DNA from: Salticus scenicus
Taxonomy: Eukaryota > Arthropoda > Arachnida > Araneae > Salticidae
DNA: 64,000 nt
Direction: 5' to 3'
NCBI GenBank assembly: GCA_963930645.1
Contig: OZ005655.1
Span: forward strand, 135,579,456 to 135,643,455
Part shown: piece after piece, positions 1 to 10,589 of the stretch
Layout: every line of letters begins with the position of its first letter
Position numbering within the stretch: position 1 is the stretch's first letter
The notes under the pieces: generated by a model
Seen by the model: only the letters and a program-made list of their open reading frames with translations
The model's database searches: none
What the model was told of the DNA's origin: nothing
Program-made: the position numbers and the translations under genes

Positions 1-111
1 TAGAGACCTGTCTAGTACTGCTATCGAGCGGACGATGACAGAAACTTGTTCTCGGCAGTCATTACACAATTCTCAGTTCGTCCCGTCTCGAGACGACTAG
101 TTGATTGAAAG

Positions 112-321
112 ATGCAGCTCTTAGAACATTTGTACTCTGATTTCTTGGAAATTTCTACATTTACATGCGACATATATGGGAATACAATTCCGGTGAGTAT
201 TACATTTGATTAAGCATTTATTAAGGAACATTCTCATGTGTAGTATATCTAATTTTCATTTTACGTTTAGGCATCAGCCATGTTTGTTTTAAAAATTGAC
301 GGAGTTGGACAAAACTTATGA
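112..321 (+). CDS. candidate two-exon short reading frame (possible host 5' exon)
   Basis: An ATG at 112 opens 27 codons ending exactly at a strong splice donor (CCG|GTGAGT, GT at 193-194). A pyrimidine-rich acceptor ends with AG at 269-270, giving a 78 bp intron. Exon 2 continues in phase 0 for 16 codons to TGA at 319-321, for a predicted 43 residue product. The first ~190 bases are less AT-rich than what follows, and an initiator-like TCAGT lies at 73-77. I recognise no domain. It could instead be the 5' part of a longer gene using another acceptor downstream, or chance. The sites are seen directly; that this is a gene is inferred. Confidence 0.2.
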
Positions 322-336
322 GTTGGATAAAACATG

Positions 337-340
<4 letters not shown>

Positions 341-379
<39 letters not shown>
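341..379. repeat. poly(T) tract, 39 T
   Basis: Uninterrupted run of 39 T just upstream of the pogo transposase relic. It may be an old poly(A) tail of a minus-strand retrocopy, but no body is recognisable next to it. Confidence 0.9.
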
Positions 380-380
<1 letters not shown>

Positions 381-438
381 TCGTATATTCGTCCCTTCTA
401 TGTTTGTATTTCTTCGAGTGAAGGAAAACCCATGACTC

Positions 439-849
439 ATGGATGATGCTTTCCCAGTATCATTTGCAGTGTATCACAAGACCGGCTGGATCACGAAGGA
501 GACCTTCAGTGTTTGGTTTAAAAAGTTCGTAGAATTTTCCAACATTGCCCATGAGAAGCCAATGCTGTTGCTACTTGATGGACACAAAAGTCACACCAAA
601 TGTATGGAACTTGTAAATTTGGGAAGAGAAAATAATGTGACCATCCTAACCTTCCCCCCACATACAACTCATCGCCTTCAGCCCCTATATGTCAGTTTCA
701 TGGCTCCACTGAGCACGTATGAACAAGAGGTTCAAAAGTGGCTGTTCAACCATCCAAGTATCCATTTTAGATACATTAGACTAATCATAAAAAAAATTCT
801 TATTGCGCAACACATCTTCTCTTTTAAGAAAACAGATTATGTCGTTTGA
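439..849 (+). pseudogene. pogo/Tigger-type DDE transposase relic
   Basis: The 136-codon frame matches the C-terminal half of a pogo-like transposase (DDE_1 family). It contains the phrase with the second catalytic aspartate (LLLLDGHKSHTK, residues 43-54) and the PPHTTHRLQPL block that precedes the third. The third aspartate is replaced: the family has QPLDV and this copy reads QPLYV (Y83). The N-terminal HTH/CENP-B DNA-binding region and the first aspartate are absent upstream. After the STYEQEVQKWLFNHPS segment the similarity ends and the frame runs on into AT-rich sequence. No terminal inverted repeats were found. It is therefore a 5'-truncated, catalytically dead fossil. Assignment to pogo is from motif recall; truncation and the D-to-Y change are visible. 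Confidence 0.85.
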
Positions 850-2308
850 TGACTTACACACTTTTAGTTTTTTAAACAGAACAGTTTTTTTTTTAATCAT
901 GTTGTTAATAAAATCATCCAAATTTATTTACGCACATTTGATGGGTGTTTTTTCAAAACTTCCGATGAAAATTTTCTGGTGATTCTGTTTAAATTTAAAT
1001 TTGTCACATGATATATTGCGCTTTTAAAATACAGAAACCATGTTTTCCTATTAAACATAACAGCGTATTCCAGTGAAGCATCAGTGAATTAATTTAGCAC
1101 CAATAAATATTTTATGAATGGTCCAAACTATTTGATTAAAAAAAAATCAAAGTTAGTGCTGTCACTAAGGGGTAAAAATATTGTAAAATCGGGTTATTGT
1201 TTTGCCTTTACACTTCCTGTCTATCTATCAATATATATAGTAATATATAAATGTAAAAATATATAAACAAATGAATGAAATTAAATGTAGAAATATATAT
1301 ACAAAAATGAATGAAATTATACCCCAAAAAACACTGAGATCTTCATCAGGGAGGCCCCTCAGTGTAGGGGTGAATGAGAAGTTTCTGAAAGGACAGTAGC
1401 TATAAGTTAATAACTATCCTTTTTTTATACATTTTCCTGTCAATTGTTTTCTATCAATATATATATATATATATATATTGATAGACAGACATATAAATAT
1501 ATATCTAACTTTTTAAAGATGTAACCTTAGCATATTCTACAACTATAAAGATATAAAAATTCTTAAACGAAAAGGTTATATTTTGATTATATTGCACTTT
1601 AGAAACAAAATATAAAATCGGTAATCCAAAATGCATTATCGTTTCTAATAAAAAATATCTAAGGAAACTCAAGTTAAAAAAAATACAAAAAAAAATATAT
1701 ATTAATATAAAAAAAATGGTATTTTTTGAATGTTTTTGAAATAAGTATGTCTGATGCATCGTTTGTTGAAGTGTTCCTTTTTTATAGAAATGAGTAACAT
1801 TTTGCGATTTTGTATTTTTGAAAATATGAGAAAAACTGTACATATTGAGATTTATGATGTCTATTATATAATTTTAGATAGTCTTCATTTTTTGAAGATG
1901 CATTTATAGAAAATTTATTTTTAAGAAAAAGCCTTTAATATGTGTATTTGCTTATTGATATTCTGAAAATTTTATTATTACGTGATAGAAAAAATTCTTT
2001 CCCGATATTGTAGACAACTTTATCTGCAACATAGGTCATTATTAGAAAAATCATTGATGATAGATTAAATCTTGAAAATTTCTTTGTATTTCAAAATTTA
2101 AAAAAAAAACTTTGATGCGCATAGAAACAACCCGATATAGAGGGTTCCACATGTTTTAACTGTACGGAAGAAAGTGGGCCGTATTTCCAATTTTTCTCTT
2201 CTTACAGGTCAGAAAATCATTTTTTTTTTAATAACAGGGAAATCGATGTTTAGCACAAAAAGAAAAAGAAAACTGGACTAGCAGAGTTGCATCCAATAAA
2301 ACTGTATC
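850..2308. other. AT-rich non-coding stretch
   Basis: No supported gene. The 112-codon frame on the minus strand near 1505-1843 is low-complexity F/I/K/N-rich and has no motif. The only structure seen is the inverted-repeat unit at 1218-1492, listed separately. Confidence 0.6.
1218..1492. repeat. inverted-repeat unit with (TA)n core
   Basis: TGTCTATCTATCAATATATA at 1218-1237 is repeated in inverse orientation at about 1473-1492 (18/20 match). A perfect palindrome CTATCAAT...ATTGATAG around a TA run occupies 1451-1484. It could be a small non-autonomous DNA element or two expansions of the same microsatellite. No target duplication can be proved. Confidence 0.4.
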
Positions 2309-2460
2309 TACACTGTTAAAAAAAATGAACTTTGTTGCCAGAAAATCTCTATAATTACAGAAAAATACGTTTTGTTAACGTAATTTTCCCGAAATTTACG
2401 ACTTTTTTCTCAAATTACAGAGAATTTCTGGTGGCAAAGTTGCATTTTTTTAACAGTGTA
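2309..2460. mobile_element. palindromic foldback MITE, copy 1
   Basis: About 150 bp from TACACTGTTAA to TTAACAGTGTA. It folds back on itself over nearly its full length: the segment with CTCTATAATTACAG near the left is complementary to CTCAAATTACAGAG near the right. The outer TA on each side fits a TA target duplication, as in Tc1/mariner-derived MITEs. It carries no coding capacity. It is one of six related copies between 2309 and 5605. Confidence 0.8.
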
Positions 2461-2674
2461 GTATAATTGTAGTTAAATTGGGTTTTGAAATCTTCCCAAG
2501 ATATTTTAGAAGTAAAAAACAAAAAAATAGGCACTATTTAGTCACTGAGTAGTTTATTTCATTTGCAATACGCTTTCTACAGTTAATTAAATTACAGATT
2601 AAAATTACCTATAACATCACGGATGGAATTTAGTAATCTCGCGACACACATATATATAGAAAAAGTTGAAGAAT

Positions 2675-2711
<37 letters not shown>

Positions 2712-2748
2712 TACAACAAAGAAAATAGTATGTCTAACGCAGAAGAAC

Positions 2749-2900
2749 TACACTGATAAAAAGAATGTAAATTTGCTGCCAGACATTCTCTGTAATTACA
2801 GAAAAAACGTTTAGTCAACGTTATCTTTCGTAATTTACGACATTTTTCTCAAATTACAGAGAATTTCTGACAGCAAAGTTGCATTTGTTTTATTAGTGTA
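2749..2900. mobile_element. palindromic foldback MITE, copy 2
   Basis: Same family as the copy at 2309, same length (152 bp) and same order of blocks (TACACTG-A/T-TAAA..., TTTGCTGCCAGA, CTGTAATTACAG, AATTTACGACAT, AGCAAAGTTGCA). The right end has decayed to TATTAGTGTA. Short frames on both strands here are shadows of the palindrome. Confidence 0.8.
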
Positions 2901-2984
2901 GATATTATGTAAGCTAATTTAATAGCAAACGCTAAAAACCGATTTCAAAACTCCTGAAACGTTCCAACAGACTGTATCCGTTTT

Positions 2985-3138
2985 GCACCGCTGTTAAACA
3001 AATGCAACTTTGCTGCCAGTGATTCTCTGTAATTACAGAAAAATAAGCTTTGTCAACGTAATTTTTCCGTAATTTACGATATTTTTCTCAAATTGCAGAG
3101 AATTTCTGGCAGCAAAGTTGTATTTTTTTAACAGTGTA
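2985..3138. mobile_element. palindromic foldback MITE, copy 3
   Basis: Same family and orientation of the asymmetric centre as copies 1 and 2. The left end is mutated (CACCGCTGTTAAA instead of TACACTGTTAAA), while the right end TTTTAACAGTGTA is intact. It lies only 84 bp from copy 2. Confidence 0.75.
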
Positions 3139-4409
3139 GTCAGTCAAAAAATGTAGCTGGTTTGTCGAATTTCTGAAATATATATATATATATATTTCTA
3201 GAGAATAAAATTAATAAGTATTTGTGGTATACGGTATAAAAAATTTTATACTTGTACTGTGCATAATTTTAAATTCTTGAATCATAAAATAGATGTGTTG
3301 AAATGCTGCTAATGCCTGAACGGTTACAAATTATACTTCAAAACATGTGTTTTATTTATTTATTTTTTATTAGGCTAATGCCATAAAAGTATTTATTTAA
3401 TCCCGTGTTCGTCGTAATAATTAGGTAATACTGGTAAAACTAAGGAGGCGTTTGAAATATAGAATAAATTAGCACCGTCGGAATGTTCGTAATAAAGAGA
3501 TTTCAAGTTCCTTTATTGCTGGGTTCATGGTCATCGTTTTGGTTTTCTAAAACTAACATAGTTTCATCTCCTGTCTCCTTTTCCCATTTGGATATCCATG
3601 AAGATTTCTACATTTGTCAAAATTCGAAAAAATTTCGTTAATGATATTTCTTCCACAACGTTTTTGTCTGATGCTTAGAAATTACTCATATAACTCTGAT
3701 TTTCTATTAATTTTGATACTTTTAAGATTTTAAGATTTTGTTATAATTTTTAATCTTATTTATTTATTTATTTTTCTTTTATTTGCTAATTCTGATTACA
3801 TCAGTACTTATGTTTACATTTATTTTTATATTTTTTTGCTCTTCACTTGAAACGGTTTTGCGCGTTGCTGCTTTGATTGCACCACTTGCGCCTACATTAC
3901 TCGCCTTACGAAGAGTCGTGTGTTCTTTCCACCAGAAACAATTTTTGCAAGTTTATTGCATTTTATGGTGTTTATTCAAAGTTTTGTAATTATTACTTTA
4001 AAACGCCAGTTCTTTCGTGCTTTCTTATTACTTTTATCTTAAACGTATGTTTAAGATTATGCGCAAGATTCTAGATAAACATTCTCATTTCCACATAATT
4101 GCCATTTACTCCATGTTTACAGAAATGTTGAGCCGAAGAACGATCTCTAACATGCTTAAATGACGAAAAGTAGGTGATATTAAATAATCATTAGCAAAAC
4201 ACTTAAATGGTCACTTGCGCGATGATATAAAAGGAATTTAGGAACGTAAATTGGCAACATGTAAATAAATTGTTATGGGTGATAAATGTTTTATCAGTGA
4301 AAATAAAAATCGATAAAACAACTTATTATTGCTTAAAAAACAATTTAATTACAATCTCTTAATTATTTATTTTTTTAATTATATTATTTTTTCTCTTTCT
4401 TTTTATTTT
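3139..4409. other. AT-rich non-coding stretch
   Basis: Nothing supported beyond a (TA)n run near 3178-3198. Short frames (for example near 3783-4074) are low-complexity and lack motifs. Confidence 0.6.
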
Positions 4410-5110
4410 TTAAAACTTTCCAACAAAGTAGAAAAGTGTTTATGTCTTCGGTTTTCCTGTCCCTCTGTCTATCCAATTCGATTTCCCGTAAATACTTACG
4501 AAAATCCTTGACTCTAATATAGGTTACTTAATTTCATTATTGAATGTTCTCTATAGAAAATGGAGTAAATAGTACAATTCGTTTGTGCACAACTGCTCAT
4601 GAATCATCAAGAAATAGAAAGCATTGCTTTCTGTTAGATTTATTTTTATAAACCATATTTTAACACTTTTATTTACACAAATCATAATGAAAGTAACACT
4701 TATTATTTTTATGCATACAAAACAAATATTGCCTACACTGTTAAAAAAATGCATCTATGCTGCTAGAATTTCTCTGTAATTACAGAAAAATACGTTTTAT
4801 CAACATAAATTTTCCGTAATTTACGACATTTTTCTTAAATTACAGAGAATTTCTAGCAGCAAAGTTGCACTTTTTAACAGTGTGTATATCATTAGGAAAT
4901 ACTATAGTATGATACGGGGTGATATCACATTAATATGTCATATATGAACCTTAATAATAGTATAAGTATGTTATGATTTAGGATTTACAGGGCCAAACAA
5001 AAATATTCGGACACATAACTGTAAATTGCTGCAATTGCATTTTCGCTGATGTTAGGATTTTTAATATTTTCTAAAAATGTTTAAGAATGTTTTAATCTTT
5101 CTTTCTTCAT
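4410..5110. repeat. old interspersed repeat related to 10590-11530
   Basis: Segments such as CTTTCCAACAAAGTAGAAAA and the stretch around TTATTGAATGTTCTCTATAG recur in diverged form at 10590-11270 in the same order. Both segments later contain a piece beginning CAGGGCCA (4989) or TAGGGCCAC (11133) that looks like a single decayed end of a mariner-type element. Identity is clearly below 80 percent by eye. Foldback copy 4 is inserted in it. Confidence 0.5.
4734..4886. mobile_element. palindromic foldback MITE, copy 4
   Basis: TACACTGTTAAAAAAATGCA at the left and TTTTTAACAGTGT at the right, with the same palindromic interior as the copies at 2309-3138. It has CTGCTAGAA / TTCTAGCAG in place of CTGCCAGAA / TTCTGGCAG, a compensated change on both arms. 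Confidence 0.8.
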
Positions 5111-5135
5111 TATGTCTGCCCATGGTACAATTGTG

Positions 5136-5287
5136 TACACTGTAAAAAATATGTCCCAATTGCTGCTATAAATACTCTGTAATTTGAGAAAATACGCGTA
5201 ATTTCCGAAAAAAATACGTTGTTAGAACGTATTTTTTCAAATTACAGAGAATTTCTGGCAGCAGATGGGACATATTTTTTACAGTGG
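5136..5287. mobile_element. palindromic foldback MITE, copy 5 (variant subfamily)
   Basis: Begins TACACTGTAAAAAATATGTC and ends with TTTTTTACAGTGG. The central ACAGAGAATTTCTGGCAGCA block is shared with the other copies, but the sub-terminal block reads GTCCCAATTGCTGC instead of the CAACTTTGCTGCC type, on both arms. It is a distinct subfamily. Confidence 0.75.
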
Positions 5288-5427
5288 GAAAAGTACATTG
5301 GAGAACATGTGGTGCAATGGATTTTACTGTTTGTACGTATTAATAATCTAAGCGAACCACATGATTTTTCATTCTTGGTATGTATATATGTAAGATTTAG
5401 AACTTGTTGAGAGTTGTTTAAAAAATG

Positions 5428-5453
<26 letters not shown>

Positions 5454-5458
<5 letters not shown>

Positions 5459-5605
5459 TGTTAAAAAATGCAACTTTGCTGCCAGATATTCTCTGTAATT
5501 TGAGAAAAATGTCGTAAATTACGGAAAAATTAAGTTGATAAAACGTTTTTTTCTGTAATTACAGGGAATGTCTGACAGCAAAGTTGCATTTTTTTTAACA
5601 GTGTA
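5454..5605. mobile_element. palindromic foldback MITE, copy 6 (inverted centre)
   Basis: Inserted immediately after a (TA)n run. The ends are like copies 1-4, but the asymmetric centre is inverted relative to them (TTTGAGAAAAATGTCGTAAA comes first), so it inserted in the opposite orientation. Confidence 0.8.
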
Positions 5606-5908
5606 CTTTTCTACAGCCTTGCTTAGGAGATTTTTGTAGTGTGAGACAATATTCATTGCACTAATTTTCTCACATAAGGGGATTTCTGCTGTTTAAAGGA
5701 TCCAAATCATGAACTCCATCGATAGCATGTCCTGGAGATTTCCTGTACTGTTAAAGTTTTAGGATTTTTCTTAACTTTTTAGTATTTTCTTATTTTACTA
5801 GTTTTTTCATTTTGTCCATCTACGCAAACACAACAATGACTGAATGTTGTCAATTCAAAAATACGTTGTTGATAAAGTAAAAAATAATGCTTTATTTTAC
5901 AATGATGC

Positions 5909-5944
<36 letters not shown>

Positions 5945-6565
5945 TTTCACGAAGAAAGAAATTGAATTATTTATAAATGATAACTTAACTGTAAAGTAAA
6001 TATTGGAGAAATTTCTAAAAAAATATCTCTGCTATTTCATGCGATGGGAAAATTACTGCTTTTTTTTTTTTTTTTTACCTAAATAACTCAAACCAAGCAA
6101 AAACTTCCAAAAGAAATAAAATTATGATTAAAATTATCATATTATCTCTCTACATGATTAAAGATAATTGTCTCTCTCATTCTTTCTGTATGTGTATGTG
6201 TGTGTCTGCGTGTACTCTAGTAAAAATATCAGAAATAAAAATTTTGGTACCAGACTTTTTATGTAGGTTATTTTTAGTAAGTGAAACGAATAACAACGAT
6301 TTGTCAAGTGAAAATTGTAATAGAAAAATAGTGGCATTAAAAATTCTCTTTTGTGAGAACTTGGCTCTGAAGCTAAAGCATTAATTACAGAGATGCAAAA
6401 CGTAACATAGATATAGATTGGATATTGCAAATTGTCACCTCATCGATATTTTTTTTTTTTCAATTTTGAATCAAACAATTTAAACTCCTCCCCCCGCCTT
6501 TGGGTTAGTGCTCTTTCCACAGGCGGTTTCAGAGCATTCCCACATCCAAATATCACTCTACGATA

Positions 6566-6609
<44 letters not shown>

Positions 6610-6684
6610 TCTGTCAAAACATCCTAAACTAAAATCTGACAGACTGTAGGTAAATAAAATAAGCAAAAATTTTTATTAAAATAA
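5606..6684. other. AT-rich non-coding stretch with poly(A/T) and (TA)n
   Basis: Contains poly(A) near 5911-5941, poly(T) near 6060-6076 and a (TA)n run at about 6570-6606. The short overlapping frames at 6124-6430 on both strands have no motif. Confidence 0.6.
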
Positions 6685-7448
6685 ATTATTATAAATGTAC
6701 TATATATTTAAGGAGAAGAGCACATTTAAATGATAAAATACATGTTAACAAAACGAATTATTAGAATTTACTATGTCAATTTTAGAGTCTTTTCATAGCA
6801 ACTGACAATGAAAAATTTCATGCATTTTATTTATGTACACAGCTACTTTTTTTATGAATAAATCTAAAAATAAACAAAATAATTAATATAAAAATAATTA
6901 TTCTAAAAAGTTGATTATTTTTTATTTAAATTTTTAACATTATTATAAATGTACTATATATTTAAGGAGAAGAACACATTTAAATGATAAAATACATGCT
7001 AACAAAACGAATTATTAGAATTTACTATATCAATTTTTAGAGTCTTTTCATAGCAACTGACAATGAAAAATTTCATGCATTTTATTTATGTACACAGCTA
7101 CTTTTTTTATGAATAAATCTAAAAATAAACGAAATAATTAATATAAAAATATTTATTCTAAAAGTTGATTGTTTTTTATTTAAATTTATAACATTATTAT
7201 AAATGTACTATATATTTAAGGAGAAGAACACATTTAAATGATAAAATACATGCTAACAAAACGAATTATTAGAATTTACTATGTTAATTTTTAGAGTCTT
7301 TTCATAGCAACTGACAATGAAAAATTTCATGCATTTTATTTATGTACACAGCTACTTTTTTATGAATAAATCTAAAAATAAACAAAATAATTAATATAAA
7401 AATAATTATTCCAAAAAGTCGATTATTTTTTACTTAAATTTTTAACAT
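6685..7448. repeat. three tandem 254 bp units
   Basis: The marker ATTATTATAAATGTACTATA begins at 6685, 6939 and 7193, an exact spacing of 254 bp both times. Each unit carries the same internal landmarks in order (AAGGAGAAG, GAATTATTAGAATTTACTAT, CATAGCAACTGACAATG, ATGTACACAGCTAC). The third ends at TTTTTAACATT about 7448. Units differ by only a few substitutions and one-base indels. No coding potential is seen. Confidence 0.9.
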
Positions 7449-8054
7449 TGGAAGAGTGAAACATGCATTAATAATCAATTTTTCAAAACTAATAATAATA
7501 TAATGTAAATTATTTTTAATACAATAATAAGATAATATTTATAGACAACCCACAATTAGCATAGGTTCATACAAAGATAGTAAATTAAGAACATACTGAA
7601 TTTACATTTAATCATTTATCTCCATTAGACAATATTCGTAACCTAATTCAGTATATAGTAATAAATGCCTTTGACAAAATGCCACGCATACTTTTAAAAT
7701 ACCAAGTGATATATATGAACTATTATATAGTATTTTATTATAAAGTAAAGATAAAAGTATTTAAATTGGCACCGTACCAAAAAAAATAAATAAATAAATA
7801 ACCTTTTGCCCTACATTAAGAGACAACCCATCAGTGTTAGCTAGATTCTAGCTTAAGAAAACGAAACCAGGATTTAACAAAAAATACGATAATACATTTG
7901 TCTGAAAACTAATGTACACATACTATCTTTTTTTTTTAAAAAAAGAAGAAGTAAAAAACATGTGTTAACTGTTAAATAAGAATTTTAAAAGCACATAACA
8001 CACGTAAAATAAGAATAATAATAATAATAATAACTGTCTTTATATACTAGTAAA
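7449..8054. other. AT-rich non-coding stretch
   Basis: No gene or repeat structure seen apart from short A/T runs and a (TAA)n run near 8015-8032. Confidence 0.6.
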
Positions 8055-8379
8055 TTCTAAAATATTATATTTTAGGATAATAATATTTTTACAAAATAAA
8101 ATATCACTAAGCTTTTCGCTATTATAGAAAAGCATCTTCAAGTAGCATATATGTTCTAACAGTCAAAATATATATAGCCGAACTTGTCCAGTGAAAGATT
8201 TTCTTCTGAAAGTTTATCTCCTTCTTTGCAACAAAACTTTCACCTGGCAAGATTTAGTGTATATTTTTTTCCTGTTTGTCAACATATGTCACCTGAAGAT
8301 GCTTTTCTGTGATAGTAAACAGCTTAGTGATATTGCATTTTGCAAAAATATAATAATCTTAAAATGTAATATTTTAGAA
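8055..8379. mobile_element. foldback element with ~100 bp inverted arms
   Basis: The left arm (about 8055-8155) and right arm (about 8281-8379) are inverted copies. Matching landmarks are CACTAAGCTTTTCGCTATTA against CACAGAAAAGCATC and CAGCTTAGTGATATTGC, and CTTCAAGTAGCATATATGTT against AACATATGTCACCTGAAG. The outer ends read TTCTAAAATATTATATTTT and its near complement. The short + strand frame across the right arm is a shadow. Family unknown. Confidence 0.65.
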
Positions 8380-9135
8380 CTTGATTTTATATATAAACAA
8401 TTTTATTATCTTTACGTGTGTTAAAGTGTTTTTAACATCTTATTTAAAATGGAAAATTTCAACCCAAATATATTTTTAATTACACTTTCTTACTCTCGTG
8501 TATAAATTTAACTACACAATTTACTTTAAAATATTCAAGATTTTTTTTCACAAAACAGTCCTTTATTTGTGTGAATTTATGTAATTTAAAATAAATAACA
8601 CATTAGAGTAACACAGATATTGCCAAAATCATATATTAATGATTAATATATGATTTTAGCAACATGGCAAAAAATCGTATAATAGTGCGTAAATAATATT
8701 TTAATCTTTAATAACTAACTTTTATTAATTAAAAGTTTTACACAGGGGACGCACCCCGCGTAAAAATACTTTAAATTATAACTTTATAATGTAGCCAAAA
8801 AACTAAGACAGCTAACAAAGATTGTTGAAAAGGATTATAATTTATTAGAAAAATACATGCAGAGTTATAGACAGATCTTCATTAAGAAAGGCATTGAGTT
8901 CCAGGGAATAAATAGCAGCGGAGAATTTTGATATCAATCCTTTTTTTTGCTGCGTAAGAAAGGTAAGAGGTTTTGCTGGGCGGGGTGACTTTTACAATGG
9001 TATTGTTTTTTTTATGAGATATGAGCTCTGCTTGACTACATCTCTATCATCGAATTGCAGTTTATTGCTGTGAGTTAATGCTATGATGCAAATTATGCTG
9101 TGATTTTTATGTTCAGTTGTTAGTTAAGCTGTTAT
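8380..9135. other. AT-rich non-coding stretch with one perfect hairpin
   Basis: A perfect 16 bp inverted repeat with a 1 nt loop lies at 8625-8657 (AAAATCATATATTAAT and its complement). No gene is seen. Confidence 0.55.
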
Positions 9136-9139
9136 TTAA

Positions 9140-9450
9140 CCCTACAAGGCACCCAGTTCCATATGTGGAACACCGACTTTAATCGTTCCCATAGCTATAA
9201 AACTATTAGTAGCGACATATCTTGACATCTTGATTGAAGCTACTGGCATTTAGCAATGTAATAATACGAATCTTTACCTAAAGATTTTTCCGTGTTTTTG
9301 TTATAGTACACTCAGTGTGAAATTTGAATGAGAGTGATACGTTAGTCGTTTGTCTGAATTCAAAATAAAAAAAGAATAGTTATTGAACAGTTTTCACTCG
9401 AAAAAAAAAAAAAAACTGTGTGTTATAACAAAGTGTATATTTTGCAGATA

Positions 9451-9490
<40 letters not shown>

Positions 9491-9609
9491 TTATTACAAT
9501 AGTAAACGTATTAGTAAATCATATTTTTATGTATGTTCCACTTACGGTACGTTGAGCTAAAAAGTTGATTTTTCCGTAAAATATGTTTTTTTTTTTTTTT
9601 CTTTTTTTT

Positions 9610-9653
<44 letters not shown>

Positions 9654-9739
9654 TATATAAGTTCTTCCTATCTTCTGACCACTAATTACAACCTATATAT
9701 TTTTGTCGCGCATTAAAAACAAAATTGAGCCTTGTGGGG
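9140..9739. mobile_element. piggyBac-like MITE, TTAA-flanked, 600 bp
   Basis: TTAA at 9136-9139 and at 9740-9743 flank an element starting CCCTACAAGGC and ending GCCTTGTGGGG, an 11 bp terminal inverted repeat with one mismatch. Just inside the left end is the palindrome GTTCCATATGTGGAAC; the right half has ATGTTCCACTTACGG. TTAA duplication plus CCC/GGG termini is the hallmark of piggyBac elements. The interior is poly(A/T) and (TA)n without coding capacity. The GTTCCA...TGGAAC motif also occurs near the ends of the intact piggyBac at 28245, suggesting possible cross-mobilisation, which is inferred. Confidence 0.75.
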
Positions 9740-9743
9740 TTAA

Positions 9744-10589
9744 GCTATTTTCTGGTGAAACTGAAGTTGATAGTCGGTTTACAGACCTGTAATATTCCGA
9801 AATATTCTGTAAATAAACTTTCAAATTCTGCACCACGATTTTATTAACTCGCTTTCTTGTTTGTCCAGTACAAATCTTGCAACCAAATTTTAATTAACTT
9901 CTCAACTCCTTACACATTTAAAGCGTTTAGAATAGCTCAGTACACGATGACAATGCATTTTTTAAATACTTTTAGCCATCTGTAAGCAGAATTGATGTAA
10001 TAATTAATGTTTGTAATAAGTAATGTTTATAAAAATCTCATATGTGTAAATCAATTAATAAATGTTTGAAAATTTCCTATAATTGCTCTCTTTATTACGC
10101 TTTGGGGCATTTTCCTTGAAGTTGTTGAGATAATTCCTCAAAATTGTTTTTAAAAAGTATTTATTAATACATAGATTTGTCAAGTTTGTAATTTTCACCA
10201 AAAAATTTAAAAATGTGTTATATAAAAAGACCTTTTTATCTTCTAATTATTTAGATACTGATTTTAATTAAGGTTAAAATCGTCTTCAGATGAAACAGAA
10301 AGTCATTTGCAGCTGGAATAAAAAAAGTCGTCTACGTTTCAGAATATTTCTTTTATCTTACTTCATCGAGAATTGTGTTGCTGTTTCATGTAAAAATCGG
10401 GATCGACATTAAAAATATCTTTTTCTAGGCAGAAGCGATTTTATTCTAAATTTTATAAATATGGATCAACATAACTATTTTGCTCTTTTAGAAGAGATTT
10501 TTTTTTAATTTGATTCATTTTATTTTGAAGCTGAAAACTGTCTCGTATTTGCTAAATACTCATTTGTATTTTTTTTTTTTTTTTAACAT
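9744..10589. other. AT-rich non-coding stretch
   Basis: Nothing supported. Confidence 0.6.

Noticed and set aside
4989..5100. Single Tc1/mariner TIR-like start (CAGGGCCAAACAAAAATATT)
   Set aside because: No matching inverted end found within a plausible distance; treated as part of an old interspersed repeat shared with 11133-11260.
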